Assembly (NCBI GenBank): GCA_018449595.1
Contig: JAAVUU010000001.1
Span: 1,054,001 to 1,118,000 of the forward strand
Reading direction: 5' to 3'
Length of the DNA: 64,000 bases
Source of the DNA: Rhizobiales bacterium dw_265
GTDB lineage: Bacteria > Pseudomonadota > Alphaproteobacteria > Micropepsales > Micropepsaceae
In this document: positions 43,835 through 52,341 of the stretch, in pieces
Layout of the letters: each line of letters starts with the position of its first letter
Position numbering within the stretch: the stretch's first letter is position 1
Position numbers and translations under genes: made by a program
The notes under the pieces: model-generated
What the model was told of the DNA's origin: nothing
The model's input: the letters and a program-made list of their open reading frames with translations, nothing else
Databases searched by the model: none

Positions 43835-45834
43835 GCTGTCGCCTTGAGAGCGACGCTGCGCGCCTGGGCCGGGCTGCCGACCCTGAAGCGCCGGTCGCTG
43901 AGCGACGCCGCCCCGCCCAGCACCATCAAAAAGCCGCCCGCCCAGATCCAGTCCACCAGCGGATGATCCCAGATGCGCACCACCAGGCCGCGCTCGTTCT
44001 GCTCGCCGATGGAGACATAGACATTGCCCAGGAAGCCGGTGCCGATGCCGGCCTGGGTGGTGGTGGTCTGGCTGGCGGGGAACAGCCGCCGCTCGGACAC
44101 CAGGGTACGGCTGCCGGAATGGCTGGTGATGGTGAAACGCGCCTGATCGGCCTGGTAGTTGGGGCCCTGCACGCTGCCGATGCCGTCCAACCGGTAGGTC
44201 GCCCCCGCCAGTTCCACCGTCTGGCCGGGTTTCATTTCCAGTATCTTGTTGGACTGAAAGGCGGTGACGGCGGTGATGCCGATGGTGGTGACGCCCAGCC
44301 CGGCATGGGCCAGCGCCATGCCCCACACAGCCAGCGGCGTGGCGCGCAGGAACCGCTTCCAGTCCGCGCCCATGCTGGAAGAGATTTTCCAATAGCGCGC
44401 CGGCACCGCCACCGCGCCCGCCATCAGGAACAGGCCCAGCGCCAGCCCGCCCGCCACCAGCACCTGCGACAGGCCGAAAGCCAGGATGCCGAACGCCAGC
44501 GCCGCGAGCGACAGCAGGATCGGCCAGCGCAGCCGCACCAGCACTTCGCGCGCGTCATTGCGCTTCCAGTTCAGCATCGGGCCGAAGCCGACCAGCAGCA
44601 GCAGCGGGATCACCACCGGCACGAAGGTCAATTCATAGTAGGGACGACCCACGGAAATGGAGTGGCCGCCGGAAATCTCCACAAACACCGGATAGAAAGT
44701 TCCCAGGAACACCGTCGCGGTGGCGGCGATCAAAAACAGGTTGTTCACCGTCAGCCCGCCCTCGCGCGACAAGGGCGCGAACAGCGCGCCGGTGCGCATG
44801 GCGGGGGCGCGCCACGCGTATAGTCCAAGTGCGGTGCCGGTGACCGCGGCGATGATCCCCAGGATGTAGATGCCGCGGCGGGAATCCACCGCGAAGGCGT
44901 GCACACTGGTCAGGACTCCGGAGCGCACCAGGAAAGTGCCGACCAGGCTCAGCGAGAAGGTCAGGATCGCCAGCAGGATGGTCCAGCTTATCAGCGCGCC
45001 GCGCCGCTCCAGCGCGATGGAGGAATGCAGCAGCGCCGTTCCCATCAACCAGGGCATCAGCGACGCATTCTCCACCGGGTCCCAGAACCACCAGCCGCCC
45101 CAGCCCAAAGTGTAATAGGCCCAGATGCTGCCCATGGTGATTCCCGCCGTGAGACATATCCATGACGCCAGGATGAAAGGCCGCAGCCAGCGCGCCCAGC
45201 CGGCATCGACATGGCCCTCGATCAGCCCGGCCATGGCGAAGGAAAAGGCCGAGGAAAAGCCGACATAGCCCAGGTAGAGCATGGGCGGATGGAAAACCAG
45301 ACCGGGGTCCTGCAGCAGCGGATTCAGTTCTGTGCCATCCAGGGGCACCGGAAACAGGCGCAGGAAGGGGTTCGAAGTGAACAGCGAGAAACCAAGAAAC
45401 GCCGCGCCGATCACGCCCTGCACCGCCAGCACCCGCGCCTGCAGGCTGGCGCGCAGCCGATTGCCGAACAAGGCGATGGCGCCGCCCTGCAGCGCCAGGA
45501 TCAGCACCCACAACAGCATCGAGCCTTCATGGCTGCCCCAGGTGGCGGCGAACCGATAAATTGTCGGCTGGGCGCGGTTGCTGTGCTGGGCGACCAGGGC
45601 GATGGAATAATCCATGCCGACAAAGCCGGCGGCCAGGCTGGCGAAGGCGATGGCGACAAACAGCAGTTGCAGCAGCGCCGCCGCCCGCCCCAGCCCCATC
45701 AGGGCCGGGTCCAGCCGGGCTGCCCCAATCAGGGGCACAAGCGACTGCAGGATCGCCAGCACAAAAGCCAGCACCAGCGCCAATTGTCCGATTTCCGCTG
45801 TCACTTTTGCGCTGTCACTGCGATTGCCCGTCAC
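43831..45834 (-). CDS. ccmF: Heme lyase CcmF
   Basis: A 667-aa polytopic membrane protein that attaches heme to apocytochrome c. The tryptophan-rich signature GGWWFWDPVENASLMPW is intact, and conserved histidines occur in WGSHEGSML and in the flanking helices. The N-terminus (MTGNRSDSAKVTAEIG) precedes the first of about 14 helices. It is the first gene of ccmF-G-H-I; ccmABCDE are not in the window. It is divergent by 94 bases from the multiheme operon, whose products need this machinery. Confidence 0.94.
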   Translation of the reverse strand: MTGNRSDSAKVTAEIGQLALVLAFVLAILQSLVPLIGAARLDPALMGLGRAAALLQLLFVAIAFASLAAGFVGMDYSIALVAQHSNRAQPTIYRFAATWGSHEGSMLLWVLILALQGGAIALFGNRLRASLQARVLAVQGVIGAAFLGFSLFTSNPFLRLFPVPLDGTELNPLLQDPGLVFHPPMLYLGYVGFSSAFSFAMAGLIEGHVDAGWARWLRPFILASWICLTAGITMGSIWAYYTLGWGGWWFWDPVENASLMPWLMGTALLHSSIALERRGALISWTILLAILTFSLSLVGTFLVRSGVLTSVHAFAVDSRRGIYILGIIAAVTGTALGLYAWRAPAMRTGALFAPLSREGGLTVNNLFLIAATATVFLGTFYPVFVEISGGHSISVGRPYYELTFVPVVIPLLLLVGFGPMLNWKRNDAREVLVRLRWPILLSLAALAFGILAFGLSQVLVAGGLALGLFLMAGAVAVPARYWKISSSMGADWKRFLRATPLAVWGMALAHAGLGVTTIGITAVTAFQSNKILEMKPGQTVELAGATYRLDGIGSVQGPNYQADQARFTITSHSGSRTLVSERRLFPASQTTTTQAGIGTGFLGNVYVSIGEQNERGLVVRIWDHPLVDWIWAGGFLMVLGGAASLSDRRFRVGSPAQARSVALKATA

Positions 45835-45928
45835 ACCCCTTCCACAACCCTAGCGTACCCAGCAGGGACGTGAAATAATTAAATAATCCGGGTCTTTCTG
45901 GTGGGATTCGGGTGGGGCGGGGTACGCA
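45835..45928. promoter_or_regulatory. Short divergent promoter region between ccmF and the redox operon
   Basis: Only 94 bases lie between the two starts, so ccm and the multiheme cluster may share regulatory elements. An AT-rich TGAAATAATTAAATAATC segment lies at 45871-45888. No clear operator was identified. Confidence 0.4.
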
Positions 45929-48595
45929 GTGTCAGATCGTTTCCAGATCGCCATCATTGGCTCTGGGCCGGCGGGGATGAGCGCCGCCGCCCATGCGGGC
46001 ATGCGCGGTCTCAGCCATGTGCTGCTGGAAAAGACCGACCATCTCTCCGATACCATCTACCGCTACCAGAAGGGCAAGCATGTGATGGCGACCCCGGTCA
46101 GCCTCACCTTGCGCGCGGACTGCGAATTCGATGCCGGCAAACGCGAATATATCCTGGACAAATGGAACACAAATACCGCGGCGGCAAAAACAAATGTCCG
46201 CTTCAAGGCCGAGGTGAAGTCGGTCACCGGCGTCAAGGGCGACTTCACCATCACCCTGACCGACAAGAGCGTGATTGCGGCCGAAAACATCATCCTGGCC
46301 ATCGGCACCCAGGGCAATCCCAACCTGATGCGCTGCGAAGGCGGCAACATGAGCCACGTCCAGTACCAGCTGGACGATCCGCGCGAATATATCGACGAAC
46401 ACATCTTCGTGATCGGCTCGGGCGATGCCGGGATCGAGAATGCCCGCGGCCTGGCGGAAGACGCCGCCCAGGGCAATACCGTCACCATCGTCAACCGCTC
46501 CAAGGACTTCTCCAAGGCCAAGGGGCCCAATGTCGAGATGCTGATGGAGGCCCAGAAGCAGGGCCGCCTCAACATCATCACCGAAGGCACGCCCTCCAAG
46601 GTCGAGGAGGGCTTCATCACCATCGAAACCCCGGAAGGCGAAAGCCGCCTGCCCTGCAACCGCGTCATCGCCCGCATGGGTTCGGCGGCGCCGCGCGGCT
46701 TTGTCGAATCCATCGGCGCCACCCCCGATCCCGCCGACCTGGACGAACGCGGCAGGCCCAAGCTCAAGGGCGGCATCCAGTTCACCAGCGAGGCGCGCGA
46801 CGCTTTTCCCAAACTGTCGCCGGTGTTTGAAAGCACCGTCCCCGGCGTCTATGTGATCGGGGCGCTGGCCGGCTATCCGCTCATCAAGCACTGCATGAAC
46901 CAGGGCTATGACGTGGTGGAGTTCATCTCCGGCAACACCGAACTCAAGCCCGCCGACGAGCCGCTGCTGGAATCCCGCGTCAAGGACCTGCCGGTCAGGA
47001 AAAGCGTGGCGGAGTGGATCGAATTCCTGCGCGGCAATGTCGAAATCCTGAACGGCTTGTCGGCGCTGCAGATGCGCGAATTCCTGCTGGACTGCCAGGT
47101 GCGGGTATTCCAGGAAAACGAGGTCATTTTCGAGCGCAACGCCATCGGGTCGTCGCTGTTCGGCATCGCCCAGGGTTCGGTCAAGGTCGAGATCAATCCC
47201 AAGGACCCGTCGGTCACCATCCCGATTCCCCAGGGCTCGATCTTCGGCGAGGTCGGCCTGATCTCGGGCCGCCGCCGCGGCGCCACCATCCGCGCCGGGG
47301 CCAACTGCATCGTGGTGGAAGTACCGCGCACCGCCGCCCTCAAGCTGATGGGTTCCAACGAAGACGCCAAGAAGACCGTCAACCGCATCACCACCGAACG
47401 CAGCCTGCTGCAGATTTTCGGCTCGGGCCTTTCGCCCGCCGACCTGGCGGAAATCCTGCCCACCGCCAAGGTGGAGGAAATCCGCCCCGGCCAGACGGTG
47501 ATCCGCGAGGGCGACGATCCCGGCCAGGAATTCCTGCGCCGCCTGCCGCGCGAAAAGCCGATCGACACCAAACCCGGCAAGGGCGAGACCGAGGAAGCCG
47601 CCGCCGAACGGGTCGCCGCCGAGGAAGCGCGCCGCGCCAAAAACAAGACGGAGGCCGAGGCGCAGGCCGCCCAGCTCAAGGCCGACGGCATCTACGACAT
47701 CTTCATCGTGCGCACCGGCTCGATGACGGTGGAAAAGAACCTGGGCGGCAAGAATATCTTTTTGTCCTACATCCCGGCCGGCGCCTATTTCGGCGAAATG
47801 GCGCTGGTGGACCGGGGCCTGCGCAGCGCCACGGTGCGCGCCACGGTGCGCTCCCAGGTGGTGCGGCTGAACGGACGGCTGTTCCGCGATCTTCTGGACC
47901 GCAAGCCGGCGCTGAAGGCCAAGCTGGAAGCCGACATGAAGGTCCGCAAGGAGATCAACGGCTTCATCGAGGAAAAAAAGAAGAAGTTCAGCGGTGTCGT
48001 GGACATGTATTCCGAGGTCGCGGAATTCCTGGTCAAGGAAGGCATCGGCGAAGCCACCGACGCGCTGCTGATCGACGAAAAGCTCTGCATCGGCTGCGAC
48101 AATTGCGAGCGCGCCTGCGCCGACAGCCATGACGGGCTGTCGCGCCTGAACCGCGAGGCGGGCAAGACCTATGCCCATCTCCATGTCCCGACATCGTGCC
48201 GGCATTGCGAGCATCCGCACTGCATGGCCGACTGCCCGCCCAATGCCATCCGCCGCGGCCCCGATGGCGAGGTCTTCATCAATGAATCCTGCATCGGCTG
48301 CGGCAACTGCCAGCGCAACTGCCCCTATGGCGTGATCCGCATGGACAGCGTGCCGCCCAAGAAGCCCGGCCTGCTGCAATGGATGCTGTTCGGCGCCGGC
48401 CCCGGCCCCGGCGAGCCCGACAAGGACTGGCTGAAGAAGCATTACGATCCCAAGAAGCCCAAGGTCGCCATCAAATGCGACATGTGCAAGGGCAAGAGCG
48501 GCGGGCCCGCCTGTGTGCGCGCCTGTCCCACCGGCGCGGCCATCCGCGTCTCGCCGGAACAATTCCTCTCGGTGGTCAAGCAGGGCGGGCGCTAA
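45929..48595 (+). CDS. Fusion: FAD oxidoreductase, two cyclic-nucleotide-binding domains, 16-Cys ferredoxin
   Basis: An 888-aa cytoplasmic protein starting at GTG. Residues 1-330 are a thioredoxin-reductase-like flavoprotein with GSGPAG (11-16) and a second GSGDAG in IFVIGSGDAGIEN for NAD(P)H; a redox CxxC is not seen. Residues ~370-490 and ~495-660 are two cNMP-binding domains (FGEVGLISGRRRGAT and FGEMALVDRGLRSAT); the second is split by a ~55-residue charged Glu/Ala/Lys-rich insert (about 535-590). Residues ~710-888 carry sixteen Cys in four groups (CIGCDNCERAC, CRHCEHPHCMADC, CIGCGNCQRNC, CDMCKGKSGGPACVRAC), as in NrfC/DmsB four-cluster electron-transfer subunits. It probably passes electrons from NAD(P)H to the adjacent membrane protein under cyclic-nucleotide control. 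Confidence 0.9.
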   Translation: MSDRFQIAIIGSGPAGMSAAAHAGMRGLSHVLLEKTDHLSDTIYRYQKGKHVMATPVSLTLRADCEFDAGKREYILDKWNTNTAAAKTNVRFKAEVKSVTGVKGDFTITLTDKSVIAAENIILAIGTQGNPNLMRCEGGNMSHVQYQLDDPREYIDEHIFVIGSGDAGIENARGLAEDAAQGNTVTIVNRSKDFSKAKGPNVEMLMEAQKQGRLNIITEGTPSKVEEGFITIETPEGESRLPCNRVIARMGSAAPRGFVESIGATPDPADLDERGRPKLKGGIQFTSEARDAFPKLSPVFESTVPGVYVIGALAGYPLIKHCMNQGYDVVEFISGNTELKPADEPLLESRVKDLPVRKSVAEWIEFLRGNVEILNGLSALQMREFLLDCQVRVFQENEVIFERNAIGSSLFGIAQGSVKVEINPKDPSVTIPIPQGSIFGEVGLISGRRRGATIRAGANCIVVEVPRTAALKLMGSNEDAKKTVNRITTERSLLQIFGSGLSPADLAEILPTAKVEEIRPGQTVIREGDDPGQEFLRRLPREKPIDTKPGKGETEEAAAERVAAEEARRAKNKTEAEAQAAQLKADGIYDIFIVRTGSMTVEKNLGGKNIFLSYIPAGAYFGEMALVDRGLRSATVRATVRSQVVRLNGRLFRDLLDRKPALKAKLEADMKVRKEINGFIEEKKKKFSGVVDMYSEVAEFLVKEGIGEATDALLIDEKLCIGCDNCERACADSHDGLSRLNREAGKTYAHLHVPTSCRHCEHPHCMADCPPNAIRRGPDGEVFINESCIGCGNCQRNCPYGVIRMDSVPPKKPGLLQWMLFGAGPGPGEPDKDWLKKHYDPKKPKVAIKCDMCKGKSGGPACVRACPTGAAIRVSPEQFLSVVKQGGR

Positions 48596-48597
48596 CC

Positions 48598-49479
48598 GTG
48601 TCCACCACCGAACAATCGCGGCGCCCGGTCATCAGCCATGAGAGCTTCCTGCGCCATGCCCATTTCCGCTGGCTGTGGATCGGGCTTTTCCTGTCGCTGA
48701 TCGTGGGCGGCGGTTTCGTGGCCTCCTGCCTGGCACACGGCATGCGCCTCAAGCACACCGGCTCAAGCTGGTTCGGCTATGCCTCCGGCACCATCGGCGC
48801 GGGGCTTATCGTCTGGCTGGCCTGCCTGGGCATCAGGAAGCGCCTGATGACCGACAATGCCTGGTCGCTGAAGGCCTGGGTCTCGGCCCATGTTTACCTG
48901 GGCCTCTCCCTGATCGTGATCGCGACTTTGCACAGCGGGCTGCAGTTCGGCTGGAACATCCACACTTTGGCCTATGCGCTGATGCTGCTGGTGATCGTGT
49001 CGGGGATATTCGGCATCGTGATGTATGCGCGGCTGCCCGAAAAACTCAGCGACAGCCGCGGCGAGACCACCCAGAAGCAGATGCTGGAAAAGATCAACCA
49101 GCTTGACGCGCGCCTGCTGGATGTGGCCCGCCCGCTGGAGCAGAACCAGGCGGCGCTGGTGCGCCGGGCGGTGCAGAAGACCCGCATCGGCGGCAGCTTC
49201 CTGCAGCGGTTGACCGGCTGGCATGGCAACTGCCCCAGCCTGCTGGCCTTCCGGGAACTGTCCGCCGCCCGCGCCCGAATGACGGAGGGGTCACAGGCCA
49301 CCGCGTTGGACCAGACCCTGAGCCTGCTGGAAGAAAAGAACGCCACCCTCGCCAAGGCGCGCCGCTATATCCGCCTGCGCAGCCTGCTGGAAGTCTGGCT
49401 CTATATCCATATTCCCGCCACCCTTGCGCTGATGGCCGCGCTGACCGCGCACATCGTCAGCGTCTTCTTCTTCTGGTGA
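48598..49479 (+). CDS. Polytopic membrane protein, candidate b-type heme quinol/electron carrier
   Basis: A 293-aa protein. The GTG at 48598 lies two bases after the ferredoxin-fusion stop. Four hydrophobic helices are visible: WLWIGLFLSLIVGGGFVAS, GTIGAGLIVWLACLG, the region from AHVYLGLSLIVIATLH through WNIHTLAYALMLLVIVSG, and the final ATLALMAALTAHIVSVFFF. Histidines in AHVYLG, ATLHSG, NIHTL, YIHIP and TAHIV are placed as in bis-His heme-b membrane proteins. A ~130-residue soluble, helical loop with LEKINQLDARLLDVARPLEQNQ separates the third and last helices. It is likely the membrane link between the cytoplasmic ferredoxin and the periplasmic decaheme protein. I do not recognise an exact family. 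Confidence 0.7.
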   Translation: MSTTEQSRRPVISHESFLRHAHFRWLWIGLFLSLIVGGGFVASCLAHGMRLKHTGSSWFGYASGTIGAGLIVWLACLGIRKRLMTDNAWSLKAWVSAHVYLGLSLIVIATLHSGLQFGWNIHTLAYALMLLVIVSGIFGIVMYARLPEKLSDSRGETTQKQMLEKINQLDARLLDVARPLEQNQAALVRRAVQKTRIGGSFLQRLTGWHGNCPSLLAFRELSAARARMTEGSQATALDQTLSLLEEKNATLAKARRYIRLRSLLEVWLYIHIPATLALMAALTAHIVSVFFFW

Positions 49480-49486
49480 GGCGCAA

Positions 49487-51382
49487 ATGAGCTTCGTGCT
49501 GCGCACCATCGCCAAGCGTGTCGGCGCCCCCGACATCGTGCGCACCCGCGACATCGCCGCCGCCGAGCCGGTGGTGGGGCGCGGCAGCGATTGCGACATC
49601 CAGCTTACCGACCTGGCGGTCAGCCTGCGCCATGCGGTGCTGCGCCCCGCCGGCCCAAACAACGTCAAGGTGATCGCCCAGTCGCTGGGCGACGAGAAGT
49701 TCGAAGCCAATGGCATCTTCGTCAGAAGCGCCGAACTGGACGTGGCCAAAACCCCGGTGCTGGGTTTCGGCAGCCACACCCTGACGCTGACGCCGGGCGA
49801 ACAGCCGGGCCAGATCATGGTGACGGCGGAGGCGCGCGAGAATGTGGCCTCGACCGCCGCCGCCGCCGACCAGAAAGGCGCCTTCTCGCTCAAATACGCC
49901 CTGTTCAGCCAGCGCTGGCTGGCCTGGACCCTGGCGGTGCTGATCGTGGCGCTGTGCCTGGCGCTGCCGATTGGGGTCTTCATCATCGACCGGCACAAGA
50001 CCATCGAAACCGGCGCGCAGCAGCAATGGTCCAGCGGGCCCCTGTCGCCGGGGCATCATTTCCTGGAGAAGAACTGCACCGCCTGCCACCAGAACGCCTT
50101 TGTCTCGGTGCGCGATGATGCCTGCCTGTCCTGCCACAAGGCCGGGCTGGACAAGCAGGCCGCCCTGCATCTGGCGTCGGACCTGCGCCGCCGCGGCAGC
50201 CCCTTTCCGCCGGACCCCGCCGCCGACCATGCGCCGCGCGACCGGCTGATGGCGGCGCGCCCGCCCGATCCCAATTTCGTGCGCCGGGTCAATACCTGGG
50301 TGGCCGAGACCTTCTCCCATCCCAATAACCGCTGCGCCAGCTGCCATACCGAGCATGTCGGCGACGGCAAGGCCGAGGCGGCCAATACCCCAAGGCCGGT
50401 GACGCCGGACGAATTGCGCCGCAATGACTGCAAGGATTGCCATACCGACCTGAAAGCGCGGCTGCCCGACGCCAAGGTCGCCAACGCCCCCGACTGGGGC
50501 CATCATCCCGATTTCCGCCCCCTGATCACGGTCGGCTTCAAGGGCGACCAGCCGGTGGTCCAGCGCATCGCGATTGCCGAGGCGACGGTGCAGAAGACAG
50601 GACTGATCTTCGGCCATGACGTACATCTGAAGACCGGCGGGCTGGTGGCGCGCATGGCGCGCGAACTGGGCAAGTCCCATGGCTATGGCGCACCGCTGGA
50701 TTGCGCCAACTGCCACCGCGCCGCGCCGGACGGCGGTTTCGTGCCGGTGGACATGCCGCGCGACTGCAGCCAGTGCCACTCCCTGGTGTTCGACCACAAA
50801 GGCGGCGTCGAACAGGTGCTGCCGCACGGCAAGCCCAAGGAAGTGATGGCGGCGCTGAAGGCCTTTTATGCCGGCGGCCGCCCCGAATGGGCCAGCGCCC
50901 CCGCCGCCTTCCTGGAGCGGCCCGGCCTGAAGGGCGGCTTCTATCGTTCGGGCCCGGCGGTGGACCCGGTGGCGGCGGCGGCGCGGGCTGCCTTCCAGCC
51001 CGGCGGCACCTGCACCACCTGCCATACCGTGATCCAGCCGACCGACGCCCGGACGCTGAATTACGGCATCGCCCCGGTCGCCCAGACCAACCGCTACCTG
51101 CCCTGGGGCGGCTTCAACCACAATATTTCAGAACATCGCCAGGACGCGCTGGGGGCCCAGACCTGCAAGACCTGCCACAAGGTCGAAACCTCGGCCAAGG
51201 CCGAGGATGTCATGCTGCCCAAAATCGCCGAATGCGACACCTGTCATGGCAAGACCAAGCCCCAGGTCGCCACGGCGGCGGGGGCGGATTGCGCGGAATG
51301 CCACGGTTTCCACAATCCCGGCGCGCCGGTTCCCACCCGTCAGCAGAAAATGGCCACCAACGCCCTGATCCGGACACAGTAG
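49487..51382 (+). CDS. FHA domain - transmembrane - decaheme cytochrome c
   Basis: A 631-aa protein with an unusual order. Residues 1-110 form a cytoplasmic FHA phosphothreonine-binding domain (GRGSDCDIQL at 31-40, then SLRHAVLR). One transmembrane helix is at ~144-168. The periplasmic remainder has ten CxxCH heme sites: CTACH (from Cys197), CLSCH, CASCH, CKDCH, CANCH, CSQCH, CTTCH, CKTCH, CDTCH and CAECH. Many extra His residues (for example GHHPDF and GHDVHL) can serve as distal ligands. It starts seven bases after the heme-b membrane protein. It probably receives electrons there and carries them across the periplasm, with docking or phospho-control through the FHA domain. Confidence 0.92.
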   Translation: MSFVLRTIAKRVGAPDIVRTRDIAAAEPVVGRGSDCDIQLTDLAVSLRHAVLRPAGPNNVKVIAQSLGDEKFEANGIFVRSAELDVAKTPVLGFGSHTLTLTPGEQPGQIMVTAEARENVASTAAAADQKGAFSLKYALFSQRWLAWTLAVLIVALCLALPIGVFIIDRHKTIETGAQQQWSSGPLSPGHHFLEKNCTACHQNAFVSVRDDACLSCHKAGLDKQAALHLASDLRRRGSPFPPDPAADHAPRDRLMAARPPDPNFVRRVNTWVAETFSHPNNRCASCHTEHVGDGKAEAANTPRPVTPDELRRNDCKDCHTDLKARLPDAKVANAPDWGHHPDFRPLITVGFKGDQPVVQRIAIAEATVQKTGLIFGHDVHLKTGGLVARMARELGKSHGYGAPLDCANCHRAAPDGGFVPVDMPRDCSQCHSLVFDHKGGVEQVLPHGKPKEVMAALKAFYAGGRPEWASAPAAFLERPGLKGGFYRSGPAVDPVAAAARAAFQPGGTCTTCHTVIQPTDARTLNYGIAPVAQTNRYLPWGGFNHNISEHRQDALGAQTCKTCHKVETSAKAEDVMLPKIAECDTCHGKTKPQVATAAGADCAECHGFHNPGAPVPTRQQKMATNALIRTQ

Positions 51383-51455
51383 TTTTGCGTAATCTCTCAG
51401 GCCCGGTCTGCGACCGCAGGGCTCCCGGCCGGGTGGGGAATGGAGACAAGAACGC

Positions 51456-52292
51456 GTGCTGACCATTGCACAGATTTCCGACCTGCATATCACCAACGGG
51501 CGCAACCCGTTGGACCAGAAGCGGAATGAAGACCGGCTGCGCGTCGCGCTCAAGGACATCAACAACCTCAAGCCGCCGCCCGCCGCCCTGGTGATCACCG
51601 GCGACCTGGTGGATCTGGGACTGGCGGACGAATATGAGGCGCTGAAGGCCATCCTGGCGGACACCGCCATCCCGACTTTTTTCGGGGTGGGAAACCACGA
51701 TTCCCGCCCCGCCTTCCGCGAGGCCTTTCCCGACACCCCCACCGACGAGAACGGCTTTGTCCAGTATGCGGCGATGATCGGCGATTTGCGGCTGGTGATG
51801 ATCGACACATTGGACGGGGAGAATCACGGCGGCTTCTGCGAGAAGCGTGCGGCCTGGCTGGCCCGCACCCTGGACGAGATGCCCGATACCCCCACCGTGC
51901 TGGCGCTGCATCATCCGCCGGTGCCCAGCGGCATCGTCTGGATGGACGAGCCGGAAGGCGCGCCCTGGCTGGACCGGCTGGCCAGTGTGATCGAGGGCAG
52001 AAAGAATATCGAGGCCATGATCTGCGGCCATATGCACCGCGCCTATAACGGCAAGTTCGCCGGCCAGGTGGTGTCGGTGTCGTCGGCCACCTCGATCCAG
52101 TTGGCGCTGGATGTGCGCCCCATAGACATGCGGGTGCCGGACGGCCGCGAACTGCTGACCGAACGCGCCCCCGGCTATACCCTGCTGGTCTGGCACAACA
52201 AGCGGCTGGCGCTGCATTCCTGCCCGGCGGGCAATTTCAAACCCGCCGTCACCTACCAGGTGCCCTTCATCAAGGACCAGAGAAGCGCGTAG
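51456..52292 (+). CDS. CpdA/Icc-like metallophosphoesterase
   Basis: A 278-aa calcineurin-like phosphoesterase; the start is the GTG at 51456 with GGAG upstream. The metal ligands are all present: ISDLH (Asp9, His11), ITGDLVD, GNHDSRP, LHHPP and GHMHRAYNG. This pattern and the length fit class III 3',5'-cyclic-nucleotide phosphodiesterases, though related enzymes cleave other phosphoesters. It is the fourth gene of the plus-strand operon whose first gene has two cNMP-binding domains, which supports a cAMP-clearing role. There is no signal peptide. Confidence 0.85.
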   Translation: MLTIAQISDLHITNGRNPLDQKRNEDRLRVALKDINNLKPPPAALVITGDLVDLGLADEYEALKAILADTAIPTFFGVGNHDSRPAFREAFPDTPTDENGFVQYAAMIGDLRLVMIDTLDGENHGGFCEKRAAWLARTLDEMPDTPTVLALHHPPVPSGIVWMDEPEGAPWLDRLASVIEGRKNIEAMICGHMHRAYNGKFAGQVVSVSSATSIQLALDVRPIDMRVPDGRELLTERAPGYTLLVWHNKRLALHSCPAGNFKPAVTYQVPFIKDQRSA

Positions 52293-52293
52293 A

Positions 52294-52333
52294 GCGGTTC
52301 CAGGAAACGCGGAGCGTTTCCGTCCGGAACCGC
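52294..52333. terminator. Long imperfect hairpin between two convergent operons
   Basis: GCGGTTCC and GGAAACGC (52294-52310) are mirrored by GCGTTTCC and GGAACCGC (52314-52333) around a three-base loop. Bulges are one base (52302) opposite four bases (52322-52325). There is no T-run. It may be a bidirectional terminator or a dispersed REP-like element. Confidence 0.6.
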
Positions 52334-52341
52334 GACAATAG

